Below are positions 1 through 8,423 of a DNA stretch of 37,102 nt, one piece after another. This DNA is from Pseudomonas sp. GM79 (lineage in GTDB: Bacteria; Pseudomonadota; Gammaproteobacteria; Pseudomonadales; Pseudomonadaceae): positions 1-37,102 of the forward strand of contig NZ_AKJE01000054.1 of assembly GCF_000282495.1 (NCBI RefSeq), given 5' to 3'. How positions within the stretch are numbered: the first letter of the stretch is position 1; each line of letters opens with the position of its first letter. The position numbers and the translations under genes are program-made. The notes beneath the pieces were generated by a model. That model saw nothing but the letters and a program-made list of their open reading frames with translations. It did not search any database and was not told the origin of the DNA.

Positions 1-430
1 CGCCTGCCGCTCCCGCACCTGCGCCGGCTGCTGCACCGGGGGCATTCAAGTTGCCACCGGTGGAAGAATTATCAGGAGTCGCGGCTGGTGCAACGCCGGT
101 TCCTATGCGCCGATCAAGATCCTGATATCGCTCCAGGTTCTCTTGCTTCATGCGCGCCACATCATTTTGCAGAACTTCGATCACACCCTGTTGGCGTGAG
201 ATCTGCTCCTGCATCGATTGCAGTTGGTTGAACAGCTCGCCCTGTGCCGAGACAGGGGCCGAAACCCCTCCCCCGGCATAGGCGCCGTTCGTACCGTAAC
301 CCGCAGGCGGATAACTACTCCCGCTATTGTTATAGCCGGAGTTGTCCTCGACCACAGGAACCGCAGCCCACACCGCGAGCGGTGCGAGGCTGAGAGCCAA
401 AACAGTTACAGCACGACGGCACGTTCGCAT
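1..430 (-). CDS. cpoB: Cell division coordinator CpoB (YbgF), N-terminal part
   Basis: Periplasmic partner of the Tol-Pal machine. In the family it links outer-membrane constriction to peptidoglycan synthesis by binding TolA and PBP1B. Only the first 143 codons lie in the window; the C-terminal TPR region is beyond the left edge. The N-terminus MRTCRRAVTVLALSLAPLAV is a signal peptide with an arginine-rich start and hydrophobic core, cleaved near AVWA. A Gly/Ser/Tyr-rich stretch follows, then a heptad-like segment (GELFNQLQSMQEQISRQQG onward) that fits the trimeric coiled coil of the family, then an Ala/Pro/Gly linker. The ATG at 430 lies 6 nt after the pal stop, so it is the last visible gene of the tol operon. 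The assignment rests on position, signal peptide and coiled coil. Confidence 0.9.
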   Translation of the reverse strand, partial: MRTCRRAVTVLALSLAPLAVWAAVPVVEDNSGYNNSGSSYPPAGYGTNGAYAGGGVSAPVSAQGELFNQLQSMQEQISRQQGVIEVLQNDVARMKQENLERYQDLDRRIGTGVAPAATPDNSSTGGNLNAPGAAAGAGAGAAG

Positions 431-436
431 GACGAA

Positions 437-934
437 TTACTTACGCAGTTCGACGCGACGGTTTTGAGCCCAGGACTGCTCGTCGTTGCCGGTAGCAACT
501 GGACGCTCTTCGCCGTAGGAAACCAGTTCCAGCTGAGCTGGGGAAACACCTTGCAGTACCAGGTAACGCTGAACGGCTTTCGCACGACGCTCGCCCAGTG
601 CCATGTTGTACTCACGAGTACCACGTTCGTCGGTGTTGCCTTCCAGAACAACGCGAGCGCCGTTTGCTTTCAGGTCTTTGGCGTGAACGTCCAGAGCGCG
701 CATGGCTTCTGGCTTCAGGTCCGAGCTGTCGTATTCGAAGTAGAAGGTGGTGATTGCGCGCAGAGCAGCTTCTTCGCTCAGGGAGCCGTCAACAGCACCA
801 GTGTTAGCGCCGTAACCAGCGTTTGGATCAACAGCGCCTTCACCGGCGTTGTCGCCGCCTTTGGACGAGCAACCTACAGCTACAGCCATGGCCAGAGCCA
901 GCGCAGCAAATTTACCAAACTTCAGCATTTCCAT
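437..934 (-). CDS. pal: Peptidoglycan-associated lipoprotein Pal
   Basis: Outer-membrane lipoprotein of 165 aa that anchors the outer membrane to peptidoglycan and is relocated by TolB/TolA at division. A lipoprotein signal peptide ends at the lipobox VAVGC, with the acylated cysteine at residue 22, followed by a Ser/Gly-rich tether. The OmpA-like domain covers about residues 60-165. It includes the FYFEYDSSDL start and the NTDERGTREYNMALGERRA segment, which carries the Asp and Arg that bind diaminopimelate. The start at 934 is supported by AGGAG 7 nt upstream; an in-frame ATG two codons later is a weaker alternative. It lies between tolB and cpoB as in other pseudomonads (OprL in P. aeruginosa). 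Confidence 0.97.
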   Translation of the reverse strand: MEMLKFGKFAALALAMAVAVGCSSKGGDNAGEGAVDPNAGYGANTGAVDGSLSEEAALRAITTFYFEYDSSDLKPEAMRALDVHAKDLKANGARVVLEGNTDERGTREYNMALGERRAKAVQRYLVLQGVSPAQLELVSYGEERPVATGNDEQSWAQNRRVELRK

Positions 935-986
935 CGTGAAACTCCTAATGAACCCCAGTGTGTTAAGTACAACGTGTAGCGCCGCG

Positions 987-2288
987 TCAGTTCAGGTAAG
1001 GGGACCAGGACGGTTCTCTGACTTCGCCTTGTGCGGTAGGAAGCGGGAGCCTCACGCGTCCATTAATGGACACGAGCATCAAGACTCCCCGGCCCTGCTG
1101 GCGGGTGGCGTAGATTACCATGGTGCCGTTGGGCGCAACAGTAGGCGACTCGTCCAGAGTGCTATCAGTGAGGATCTTTACACTACCGCGCTGCAAATCC
1201 TGGGCCGCCACCTTGAAATTGGTGAAGCCTTCCTGGCGATGGATCATCACCAGGGTCTTTTCATCGGCCGACAGTTTAGGGTTGGCGTTGTAGTTACCGA
1301 TGAAGGTCACACGCTCCGCACCACCACCGCCTGCACTGGTTTTGTAGATCTGTGGCTTGCCGCCACGGTCGGAGGTGAAGTAGATGGTCGAACCATCCTT
1401 ACCCCAGAACGGTTCGGTGTTGATGCCCTGACCGTTGGTGACGCGACTGATCTGACGCGAACCCAGGTTCATCACATAGATGTCCGGGTTACCGTCTTTC
1501 GACAGTACGAATGCCAGACGCTGACCATCCGGCGACCAGGCTGGCGCACCATTCAGGCCTTCGAAGTTGGTGATCTGCTCACGGCGACCGGTGTCGATGT
1601 TCTGCATGAAAATGCGCGGACGCTTCTGCTCGAACGACACGTAGGCAATACGCTTGCCATCCGGTGCAAAACGCGGCGACAGGATCGGCTCGCGCGATTG
1701 CAGCAGTGTCACGGCACGGGCACCGTCATAGTCCGAACGTTGCAACGTGTAGCGAGTGTTCTTCTCGGAGAACCGCTCGGCCGTCACGTACAGCAGACGA
1801 GTCGAGAACGCACCTTTGATACCGGTGAGTTTCTCGAACGACTGGTCGGAGATGTAATGCGCCATGTCACGCAGTTGATCGACGCTGCCCGACACGCTGC
1901 CGGTCAGCACTTGCTGCTCGGTGGCGACGTTGAACAGTGCGTATTGAACCTGCAGGCGACCGCCCGCTGGAACGATACTGCCAACCATAATGTACTGGGC
2001 GCCAACAGCCTTCCAGTCACGGAAAATGATTTCGCTGGCCTGGCTTGGCTGGCTGATCATGTTCTGCTTTGGAATCGGTGCGTAGTAACCCGAGTTACGC
2101 AGGTCGTTACCGATGATTTCGGCCATGTCATCCGGCAGCACGGTGCCACCCTGGAAACCGAATGGCACTACGGCAATTGGAGTTGCCTGGGAGCTACCAC
2201 TGCTGACCAGGATATTTTTTTCATCTGCCGTGGCCAGTCCTGCAAAGCAGAACATGACTACAAGCAGTCCTCGAAGAAGGTTTCTCAC
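987..2288 (-). CDS. tolB: Tol-Pal system periplasmic protein TolB
   Basis: Periplasmic beta-propeller of 433 aa that binds Pal and receives force from TolA. Signal peptide MRNLLRGLLVVMFCFAGLATA. An N-terminal alpha/beta domain covers about residues 22-165 (PIAVVPFGFQGG, DDMAEIIGNDL, VGSIVPAGGRLQVQYALF). A six-bladed propeller follows, visible as repeated WD-like motifs (SPRFAPDGKRIAYVS, SPDGQRLAFVLSKDGN, TIYFTSDRGGKPQIY). Length is typical. The start is GTG and overlaps the tolA stop as GTGA (4 nt), so tolB is probably translationally coupled to tolA. Confidence 0.97.
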   Translation of the reverse strand: MRNLLRGLLVVMFCFAGLATADEKNILVSSGSSQATPIAVVPFGFQGGTVLPDDMAEIIGNDLRNSGYYAPIPKQNMISQPSQASEIIFRDWKAVGAQYIMVGSIVPAGGRLQVQYALFNVATEQQVLTGSVSGSVDQLRDMAHYISDQSFEKLTGIKGAFSTRLLYVTAERFSEKNTRYTLQRSDYDGARAVTLLQSREPILSPRFAPDGKRIAYVSFEQKRPRIFMQNIDTGRREQITNFEGLNGAPAWSPDGQRLAFVLSKDGNPDIYVMNLGSRQISRVTNGQGINTEPFWGKDGSTIYFTSDRGGKPQIYKTSAGGGGAERVTFIGNYNANPKLSADEKTLVMIHRQEGFTNFKVAAQDLQRGSVKILTDSTLDESPTVAPNGTMVIYATRQQGRGVLMLVSINGRVRLPLPTAQGEVREPSWSPYLN

Positions 2289-3364
2289 AAGGCTAGATCC
2301 TCAGGTGTGAATGTCATCTTGAATGAACGATAGGGTGCGAAATCAGCTGGCTTCAGCCCCTGCATTTCGGTCAATCGACCAATATTTTTTACTGCCGCTA
2401 CCGCTGAACTGTCGAACGGCACATCACCACTGGAACGGGCAACCGATACGCCGGAGATCGTTCCGTCAGGCAGCATGTTGATTTGCAGGATCACTTTCAT
2501 GCCCTTGCGGGCCGACGGTGGCTGCGCCCAACCTTCAGAAGCACGCGAGCGAATCAGGTCATCGAAGTTGCCGGCGACTTCGTCACCCTGCTCATCGGCC
2601 AAGGCCTGCTGACGCTGCGGCGTGTCGGAAAGCAAATCTGCCAGGGCCTGAGCCTTTTTCTCATCGACGGATTTACGTGCCGCTTCCTGCGATTTTTTCT
2701 TCGCGGCATCGGCAGCAGCTTTCTTCTTCGCGTCTTCGGCGACTTTCTTCTTCGCCTCTTCAGCTTCAGATTTCTTCTTGGCGTCTTCGGCGGCTTTCTT
2801 CTTCGCGTCTTCGACGATCTTTTTCTTCGCTTCTTCAGCGGCCGCTTTCTTGGCCTCTTCTTCAGCAGCTTTCTTGGCTTCTTCTTCAGATTTCTTCTTG
2901 GCTATATCAGCCAATTGTTTTTCTTCGGCCTTTTTGGCTTCGGCGGTCTTCTTGGCTTCATCGGCTTTCTTGGCTTCATCAGCCTTTTTTGCCTCTTCCG
3001 CTTTCTTCGTCTCGTCGGCCTTCTTGGATTCTTCGGCTTTTTGAGCCGCATCTTCCTTCTTTTGTTCCGCGGCCTTGATCGCTTCCTGTTCGATCTTTTT
3101 CTGTTCCATCTGTTCGACTTCGGTCTGGCGCGCAGCAGATTTCTGCGCTTCACCCGCAATCTTCTGATTGGTCTGGGTGGTCGCCCGACTTTTCGATTTC
3201 AACTGGTACAGGGTCGCCTGGACGATCGGCTTGGCCGGCGGCAGCTCCGGTGTGAAGGCGAAACTGACGAACAGCATGCCGAACACCAGCACGTGCAAGA
3301 CAATCGCCCAGACACTAGGCCAGAAGTAGCTTTCCGAGGCGGACGGCTCTCGCATTTGCTGCAT
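2285..3364 (-). CDS. tolA: Tol-Pal system inner-membrane protein TolA
   Basis: Inner-membrane protein of 359 aa that spans the periplasm and couples the TolQR motor to TolB/Pal. Domain I is a short cytoplasmic N-terminus plus one membrane segment at about residues 14-36 (WPSVWAIVLHVLVFGMLFV). Domain II, about residues 60-250, is a long helix made of imperfect KKAEEAKK-type repeats rich in Lys, Ala and Glu. Domain III, about 255-359, is a TonB/TolA C-terminal fold (DLIRSRASEGWAQPPSARKG). The ATG overlaps the tolR stop by one base (TGATG). The low-complexity centre produces spurious repetitive reading frames on the other strand (2483-3445). Confidence 0.97.
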   Translation of the reverse strand: MQQMREPSASESYFWPSVWAIVLHVLVFGMLFVSFAFTPELPPAKPIVQATLYQLKSKSRATTQTNQKIAGEAQKSAARQTEVEQMEQKKIEQEAIKAAEQKKEDAAQKAEESKKADETKKAEEAKKADEAKKADEAKKTAEAKKAEEKQLADIAKKKSEEEAKKAAEEEAKKAAAEEAKKKIVEDAKKKAAEDAKKKSEAEEAKKKVAEDAKKKAAADAAKKKSQEAARKSVDEKKAQALADLLSDTPQRQQALADEQGDEVAGNFDDLIRSRASEGWAQPPSARKGMKVILQINMLPDGTISGVSVARSSGDVPFDSSAVAAVKNIGRLTEMQGLKPADFAPYRSFKMTFTPEDLAL

Positions 3365-3825
3365 CAGGGTGCCTCGGTAATCAAGCCAACATTACCGACC
3401 CCGGCTTTCTGCAACCCGCCCATCGCGCCCATGACTGAGCCGTAATCGACAGTCTTGTCGCCGCGAATGAATACCTGGGTACGCTTGCCGCCTTCAGTAC
3501 CGGCGCGAATGATCTTGGTCACCGCGTCGGTCATTTGCGGCAAGGTCATGGCCTTGTCCTGCTGCTTATCGGTGTCGACTTCGCTGCCAAGGTTCCAGTA
3601 GTAGGTCTTGTCAGACTTGATCGAAATGGTCAGGACCTGAGTGTTGTTGTCCTGCGGCAAGGCTTCGCTGGAAACCTTGGGCAGATCAACTTTCACGCCC
3701 TGATTGAGCATCGGAGCGGTCACCATGAAGATGACCAGCAGCACCAGCATCACGTCGATGTAAGGCACCACGTTCATCTCGGCAACCGGCTTGCGCTTTT
3801 TGCGAGCTCGAGCGATTAAAGCCAT
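3364..3825 (-). CDS. tolR: Tol-Pal system motor protein TolR (ExbD family)
   Basis: Single-pass inner-membrane protein of 153 aa, part of the proton-driven TolQR motor. The single membrane segment is PYIDVMLVLLVIFMVTA (about residues 21-37). It carries the conserved aspartate at position 24 that is protonated during energy coupling. The periplasmic ExbD-like domain ends in QVFIRGDKTVDYGSVM and GLITEAP. It lies between tolQ (14 nt upstream) and tolA (1-nt overlap). Confidence 0.97.
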   Translation of the reverse strand: MALIARARKKRKPVAEMNVVPYIDVMLVLLVIFMVTAPMLNQGVKVDLPKVSSEALPQDNNTQVLTISIKSDKTYYWNLGSEVDTDKQQDKAMTLPQMTDAVTKIIRAGTEGGKRTQVFIRGDKTVDYGSVMGAMGGLQKAGVGNVGLITEAP

Positions 3826-3839
3826 TGGAAATTACCTGC

Positions 3840-4535
3840 TTATTCTTCGCTGGTGTGCACTTTGCGGTGCAGGATCGCCTGGAATTCATCGGCGAAGGTG
3901 TAGTAACGGCCCAGCAGGGTTTCGCTGCGAGCAGCAAAACGGTTGTAGGCGATTACGGCCGGGATGGCGGCGAACAAGCCAATCGCGGTAGCAATCAGTG
4001 CTTCGGCGATACCCGGAGCCACGGTGGCCAGGGTCGCTTGCTGGGCAGTGGCCAGGCCACGGAAGGAGTTCATGATGCCCCAGACCGTACCGAACAGACC
4101 GATGTAGGGGCTGACGGAACCGACGGTGGCGAGAAACGGCAGGCTCTGCTCGAGTTTTTCTTCCTCGCGGGAGATGGCCACGCGCATGGCACGGGCCACG
4201 CCTTCCATGACCGCTTCCGGGTCAACGCCTGACTGCTGACGCAGACGGGAGAATTCCTTGAAACCGGCACGGAAGATTTGCTCCACACCCGAATCCGGAT
4301 CAGGGTTGCTACCGGCCTGACGGTAGAGTTTGGACAGGTCGATACCGGACCAGAAGCGCTCTTCAAAGCTCTCCAGGGCACGTCGACCGGCGCGCAGCAA
4401 GTTGCTGCGCTGAAAGATCATGATCCATGAGGTCACCGATGCGGCTACCAGGATCAGCATTACCAGTTGCACCACGATACTGGCATTGCTGACCAGGCTC
4501 CACATGGAGGAATGGTCGACGACGTTAGCTTCCAC
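3840..4535 (-). CDS. tolQ: Tol-Pal system motor protein TolQ (ExbB family)
   Basis: Three-pass inner-membrane protein of 231 aa that forms the stator pentamer around TolR. Membrane segments are visible at about residues 19-41 (VQLVMLILVAASVTSW), 136-156 and 168-190 (the MotA/TolQ/ExbB domain with GLFGTVWGIMNSF and IAEALIATAIGLFAAIPA). The start is GTG (residues EANVVDHSS follow), chosen because an excellent ribosome site, AGGAGA, lies 6 nt upstream. The first 11 nt overlap the end of ybgC, suggesting coupled translation. Confidence 0.97.
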   Translation of the reverse strand: MEANVVDHSSMWSLVSNASIVVQLVMLILVAASVTSWIMIFQRSNLLRAGRRALESFEERFWSGIDLSKLYRQAGSNPDPDSGVEQIFRAGFKEFSRLRQQSGVDPEAVMEGVARAMRVAISREEEKLEQSLPFLATVGSVSPYIGLFGTVWGIMNSFRGLATAQQATLATVAPGIAEALIATAIGLFAAIPAVIAYNRFAARSETLLGRYYTFADEFQAILHRKVHTSEE

Positions 4536-4992
4536 GCTTTATCTCCTGCTTTGAGTGTGTACCCGCGCCGCTCACGTCGGCAAAGGCCGCACGTAGAGCT
4601 TCGGGAATGGCCCGGGGTTTCAAACTGTTGGTGCGCACACAGGCCACCAGAAACTGCCCTTCGCAGAGCAGCACATTATCCGTAGCCCGCCTGACCTGCT
4701 GTTTGAAGCGCAGGCTGACCCGGTTCAATTCAATTACTTCAGCGCTTACCAGCAGTTCGTCGTCCAGTCGCGCCGGCGCGTGGTAACGCGCTTCGCTGGA
4801 ATGCACGACAAACAACAGGTCCTCCCCTGCCAGCGCCGACTGGGCAAAGCCCAGCTCCCGGAGCCGCTCGGTTCGAGCCCGTTCCATAAACTTGAGGTAA
4901 TTGACGTAATACACGATGCCGCCCGCATCGGTGTCCTCGTAATAAACGCGACAACGATGTGCGAACGGCTCAAGCCCGTTTTGCGCGCGCAT
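4525..4992 (-). CDS. ybgC: Acyl-CoA thioesterase YbgC, Tol-Pal associated
   Basis: Hot-dog fold thioesterase of 155 aa, first gene of the tol cluster. The family hydrolyses acyl-CoA thioesters and has been linked to phospholipid metabolism at the envelope. The YbgC/4HBT signature VYYEDTDAGGIVYYVNYLKF (residues 17-36) holds the catalytic aspartate at 22, followed by MERARTERLRELGF. The ATG is preceded by GAGGAG in the 127-nt gap after ruvB. The promoter for the tol operon probably lies in that gap, although read-through from ruvCAB cannot be excluded. The end overlaps tolQ by 11 nt. Confidence 0.95.
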   Translation of the reverse strand: MRAQNGLEPFAHRCRVYYEDTDAGGIVYYVNYLKFMERARTERLRELGFAQSALAGEDLLFVVHSSEARYHAPARLDDELLVSAEVIELNRVSLRFKQQVRRATDNVLLCEGQFLVACVRTNSLKPRAIPEALRAAFADVSGAGTHSKQEIKRGS

Positions 4993-5119
4993 ACTCTAGT
5001 GCTTACTCCTCAGGTTGCCAATCCGGCCAGGCAACTGTTTTTCATTGATTCGCGGCTTTCTGGTGAAAGTACGGTCCTGGGACAGCACAAACCCCGAATA
5101 AATCAGCGCGCAAAGATTA

Positions 5120-6181
5120 CTAATCGTCCACGGCATCGAGGAACTCGTCTACCACGGGCATCTCGCCTAATCGTGACGGGATGTTTAAACCGAAGTGCAG
5201 GTACGCATGTCGAGTGACCACCCGCCCCCGCGGAGTGCGCATGATATAGCCCTGCTGGATCAAATACGGCTCCAGCACGTCTTCAATGGTGTGACGCTCT
5301 TCGCTGATCGCCGCCGCCAGACTGTCCACCCCCACCGGCCCACCGTCGAACTTCTCGATCATGGTCAACAGCAGGCGTCGATCCTGGTGATCGAAGCCAC
5401 GCTCGTCGACATCCAGCAGGTTCAGCGCCAGGTCGGCGATCGGCTTGGTGATGTGGCCTTTGGCGCGAACCTCGGCGAAATCCCTCACTCGGCGCAGTAA
5501 GCGGTTGGCGATCCGCGGCGTGCCACGGGCACGGCGGGCGATTTCGAAGGCGCCTTCCGGGTCCAGCGGCAAACCGAGAATGTTCGCCGAACGGCTGACA
5601 ATCGTTGCCAGGTCGGCGGTGTTGTAGAACTCCAGACGCTGAACGATCCCGAAACGGTCGCGCAACGGGTTGGTCAGCATGCCGGCCCGTGTGGTTGCGC
5701 CGACCAGGGTGAACGGCGGCAGATCGAGTTTGATCGAGCGCGCGGCCGGCCCTTCGCCGATCATGATGTCGAGCTGGAAATCCTCCATCGCCGGGTACAG
5801 CACTTCTTCGACGATCGGCGACAACCGATGAATCTCGTCGATGAACAGCACGTCATGGGGTTCAAGGTTGGTCAGCAACGCTGCCAAATCACCCGGACGC
5901 TCAAGAACCGGCCCCGAGGTGCTTTTGATCGACACGCCCATTTCCTGGGCAATGATGTTGGCCAGGGTGGTTTTACCCAGTCCCGGCGGGCCGAAAATCA
6001 GTGTGTGGTCCAGGGATTCATTGCGCCCACGCGCGGCCTGGATAAACAACTCCATTTGTTCGCGAACGGTCGGCTGGCCAATGTATTCGGCCAGGCTGAC
6101 GGGACGAATCGCCCGGTCCTGGACTTCCTCGCGGTCACGGGGACCACCCGTGGCGGCGATCAGACGATCAGCTTCAATCAC
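5120..6181 (-). CDS. ruvB: Holliday junction branch migration ATPase RuvB
   Basis: AAA+ motor of 353 aa that drives Holliday-junction branch migration with RuvA. The Walker A motif GPPGLGKT is at residues 64-71 and the Walker B DEIH at 115-118. Sensor 1 is VGATTRAG, the arginine-finger region is LRDRFG, and the C-terminal winged helix ends with YIMRTPRGRVVTRHAY. The N-terminal DRAIRPVSLAEYIGQ is the family signature. The start codon is GTG, placed immediately after the ruvA TAA with no spacer, so it depends on translation of ruvA. Confidence 0.97.
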   Translation of the reverse strand: MIEADRLIAATGGPRDREEVQDRAIRPVSLAEYIGQPTVREQMELFIQAARGRNESLDHTLIFGPPGLGKTTLANIIAQEMGVSIKSTSGPVLERPGDLAALLTNLEPHDVLFIDEIHRLSPIVEEVLYPAMEDFQLDIMIGEGPAARSIKLDLPPFTLVGATTRAGMLTNPLRDRFGIVQRLEFYNTADLATIVSRSANILGLPLDPEGAFEIARRARGTPRIANRLLRRVRDFAEVRAKGHITKPIADLALNLLDVDERGFDHQDRRLLLTMIEKFDGGPVGVDSLAAAISEERHTIEDVLEPYLIQQGYIMRTPRGRVVTRHAYLHFGLNIPSRLGEMPVVDEFLDAVDD

Positions 6182-6799
6182 TTAGATCATTCCCTTCAGG
6201 GCACGACGAATCATGTCTTCACTGCTCAAACCTTTCTCCTTGATCGCGGAAATCGCCTTGCTGGCCTCCTGCGGCTTGTAGCCCAGGGAAATCAGCGCGC
6301 TGACCGCGTCATTTTCGGCGGTGGCAACCGGAGCTGGCGCATCTGGCCCACCCGGCTGGTTTGGCACCAACGCGAACATCGCCGGCACGGTTTCCCACGC
6401 CTTGAAGCGATCCTTGAGTTCCACCAGCAAACGCTCGGCCGTTTTCTTGCCCACGCCCGGCACCTTGGTCAGGGCCGAAGTGTCCTGGGACTGCACGCAA
6501 CGAACCAGCTCGTCGACCTCCAGGCTCGACATCAAGGCCAGCGCCAGTTTCGGCCCCACACCATTGAGACGGATCAGCTCGCGAAAAAAGTCTCGCTCGC
6601 GCTTGCCAAAGAAGCCATAGAGTAACTGCGCGTCTTCGCGTACGACCAAATGGGTGTGCAAGGTCAGTGGTTCACCGACCGACGGCAAGCGATAAAGCGT
6701 GGTCATGGGGACTTCCAGCTCATACCCCAGACCGTTTACATCCAGAATCAGGTGCGGCGGCTGTTTCTCAGCCAAAGTGCCGCGCAAGCGTCCAATCAC
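6182..6799 (-). CDS. ruvA: Holliday junction DNA helicase subunit RuvA
   Basis: Junction-binding protein of 205 aa that tetramerises and loads RuvB. Domain I starts with MIGRLRGTLAEKQPPHLILD, an OB-fold. Domain II has two helix-hairpin-helix motifs (FFRELIRLNGVGPKLALALM and LTKVPGVGKKTAERLLVEL). A flexible Pro/Ala/Gly linker leads to domain III (VSALISLGYKPQEASKAI), which touches RuvB. AAGGAT lies upstream of the ATG. A strong hairpin (6851-6885) separates it from ruvC. Confidence 0.97.
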   Translation of the reverse strand: MIGRLRGTLAEKQPPHLILDVNGLGYELEVPMTTLYRLPSVGEPLTLHTHLVVREDAQLLYGFFGKRERDFFRELIRLNGVGPKLALALMSSLEVDELVRCVQSQDTSALTKVPGVGKKTAERLLVELKDRFKAWETVPAMFALVPNQPGGPDAPAPVATAENDAVSALISLGYKPQEASKAISAIKEKGLSSEDMIRRALKGMI

Positions 6800-6850
6800 G
6801 TTTCAGATCCTTGAGCCTTGGCCAGATCAGTGCTGGCGACTGACAGAACA

Positions 6851-6885
6851 AGGGTTTTGCGCCGACAACACAGGCGCAAAACCCT
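6851..6885 (-). terminator. Strong hairpin between ruvC and ruvA
   Basis: Perfect 13-bp inverted repeat: AGGGTTTTGCGCC at 6851-6863 pairs with 6873-6885, with a 9-nt loop. On the minus strand it follows the ruvC stop by about 30 nt and is followed by TTGTTCT, which is only weakly U-rich. It may be a partial terminator or an RNA-processing or stability element that lowers ruvAB relative to ruvC. Termination strength is inferred, not shown. Confidence 0.5.
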
Positions 6886-6914
6886 CATTCCATAAAAAAT
6901 GATTGCTGATGCTA

Positions 6915-7439
6915 TCAGAGACGCAGGCGCCCGCCACGACTGCGTGCTGTGCCCAGACCATGAGGCAACAGGCTGGAACGGGTGTGAGCGTGGCAAATCG
7001 CGATGGCCAGGGCATCCGAGGCATCGATTTGCGGCTTGCTGGTCAATTTCAGCATGTGCATGACCATCATTTGCACTTGTTCCTTGTTCGCCCCGCCGGT
7101 GCCGGTCACCGCTTGTTTGACCTGGGTCGCGGTGTATTCGGCGATTTCCAGGCTTTCCTCGGCACCGGCTACGATGGCAGCGCCGCGGGCCTGGCCGAGT
7201 TTGAGGGCGGAGTCGGCATTGCGCGCCATGAAGACCTTTTCGATGCCCATGGTCACCGGGCCGTAGGTCTGGATCACTTCACGCACGCCCCGATAGACGA
7301 TTTGCAGGCGCTCGTGCAACTCGCCGGAGCCCGTGCGAATGCACCCCGATGCCACGTACACGCAGCCACGCCCGGTATCACGTACCACGCCATAACCGGT
7401 GATACGCGAACCGGGGTCGATACCAAGAATTAAAGTCAT
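6915..7439 (-). CDS. ruvC: Crossover junction endodeoxyribonuclease RuvC
   Basis: Holliday-junction resolvase of 174 aa with an RNase H-like fold. The four metal-binding acidic residues are visible: D8 in LGIDPGSRITGYG, E67 in MGIEKVFMARN, and D139 and D142 in IDASDALAIAICH. It is first of the ruvC-ruvA-ruvB set on the minus strand. The ribosome site is weak (GCAGGCGTT directly before the ATG), but the start agrees with the family N-terminus. Confidence 0.97.
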   Translation of the reverse strand: MTLILGIDPGSRITGYGVVRDTGRGCVYVASGCIRTGSGELHERLQIVYRGVREVIQTYGPVTMGIEKVFMARNADSALKLGQARGAAIVAGAEESLEIAEYTATQVKQAVTGTGGANKEQVQMMVMHMLKLTSKPQIDASDALAIAICHAHTRSSLLPHGLGTARSRGGRLRL

Positions 7440-7490
7440 AACGCCTGCGGGTTAGGTAAGAGCACGATATTCAATACAGCGAATAACAAA

Positions 7491-7580
7491 TGTGGGAGCT
7501 GGCTTGCCTGCGATGGCGTAGGCACATCAAACAATGATGTAGCCTGACACGCCGCCATCGCAGGCAAGCCAGCTCCCACA
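7491..7580. repeat. REP doublet (REPIN), GTGGGAGCTGGC variant
   Basis: Two REP palindromes in inverted orientation. The arm at 7491-7517 begins TGTGGGAGCTGGCTTGCCTG, and its complement occupies 7553-7580. The 36-nt centre contains ACATCAAACAATGATGT, itself partly palindromic. It lies 17 nt after the yebC stop and about 50 nt before the ruvC start. The arm differs from the other doublets in the window (AGCTGGC and CCTGCGATGG rather than AGCGGGC and CTCGCGAA), so it is a separate REP variant. Confidence 0.9.
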
Positions 7581-7597
7581 CTGAATCTTAGTCGCCC

Positions 7598-8344
7598 TTA
7601 TCCGAGCTGTGCGGCGACCGACTCTGGAATGTCCGCGTTGGAATACACGTTTTGCACGTCATCCAGGTCTTCGAGCATATCGATCAGCTTCAGAACCTTC
7701 TCGGCGCCTTCCAGGTCCAGTTCGGCACTGGTGGTCGGCAGCATGACGATTTCCGCGTCATCGCCCTTGAAGCCTGCAGCCTCCAAAGCGTTGCGCACGG
7801 AATAGAAGCCGGCGAACGAGGTGAACACGTCGATTGAACCGTCTTCGTGGGTCACCACATCATCGGCGTCAGCCTCCATGGCCGCTTCCATCAGCGCATC
7901 CTCATCCACGCCTGGCGCGAAGGAAATCTGCCCCTTGCGCTCGAACAGGTAGGCCACCGAACCGTCGGTGCCGAGGTTGCCGCCGCACTTGCTGAACGCA
8001 TGGCGAACAGCCGCTGCAGTACGGTTGCGGTTGTCGGTCATGCATTCGACCATCACCGCTACACCGCCCGGACCGTAACCTTCGTAGGTCAGCTCGACCA
8101 TGTCGTCGGTATCGGCGGCGCCAGCGCCGCGGGCCACTGCGCGGTCGATGATGTCGCGGCTCATGTTCGCACCCAGCGCTTTATCCAGCGCCAGACGCAA
8201 GCGCGGATTGGAGCCTGGATCACCGCCGCCCTGACGAGCAGCAACCGTCAGTTCACGAATCCACTTGGTGAAAATCTTGCCCTTCTTGGCATCCTGACGT
8301 TCTTTGCGGTGCTTGATGTTCGCCCACTTGGAATGACCCGCCAT
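7598..8344 (-). CDS. yebC: YebC/PmpR family translation or regulatory protein
   Basis: Protein of 248 aa with the family start MAGHSKWANIKHRKERQDAK and the motif GYGPGGVAVMVECMTDNRNR. YebC/TACO1 proteins have been described as translation factors that relieve stalling. The P. aeruginosa homologue PmpR was reported as a repressor of the quinolone-signal regulator gene. The start at 8344 is preferred over a 20-codon upstream extension because it matches the conserved N-terminus and has GGAG 6 nt upstream. The aspS terminator lies just upstream, so yebC should have its own promoter within 8345-8423. Residues LPTTSAELDLEGAEKVLKLI lie in the C-terminal domain. Confidence 0.95.
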   Translation of the reverse strand: MAGHSKWANIKHRKERQDAKKGKIFTKWIRELTVAARQGGGDPGSNPRLRLALDKALGANMSRDIIDRAVARGAGAADTDDMVELTYEGYGPGGVAVMVECMTDNRNRTAAAVRHAFSKCGGNLGTDGSVAYLFERKGQISFAPGVDEDALMEAAMEADADDVVTHEDGSIDVFTSFAGFYSVRNALEAAGFKGDDAEIVMLPTTSAELDLEGAEKVLKLIDMLEDLDDVQNVYSNADIPESVAAQLG

Positions 8345-8423
8345 AACTCGCTCCGAATTCTCTTTGAAACATTGCCCGCCACGCCATGATGCGCCAGCCA
8401 GCAAATAAAAATCTCGACCATTC

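Noticed and set aside
849..2333. 494-codon frame opposite tolB
   Set aside because: Antisense to a clear beta-propeller gene; no ribosome site or domain.
2483..3445. Phe/Leu-rich repetitive frames opposite tolA that look like a membrane repeat protein
   Set aside because: They are the complement of the Lys/Ala/Glu repeat helix of TolA, which always reads as Phe/Leu/Ser-rich sequence.
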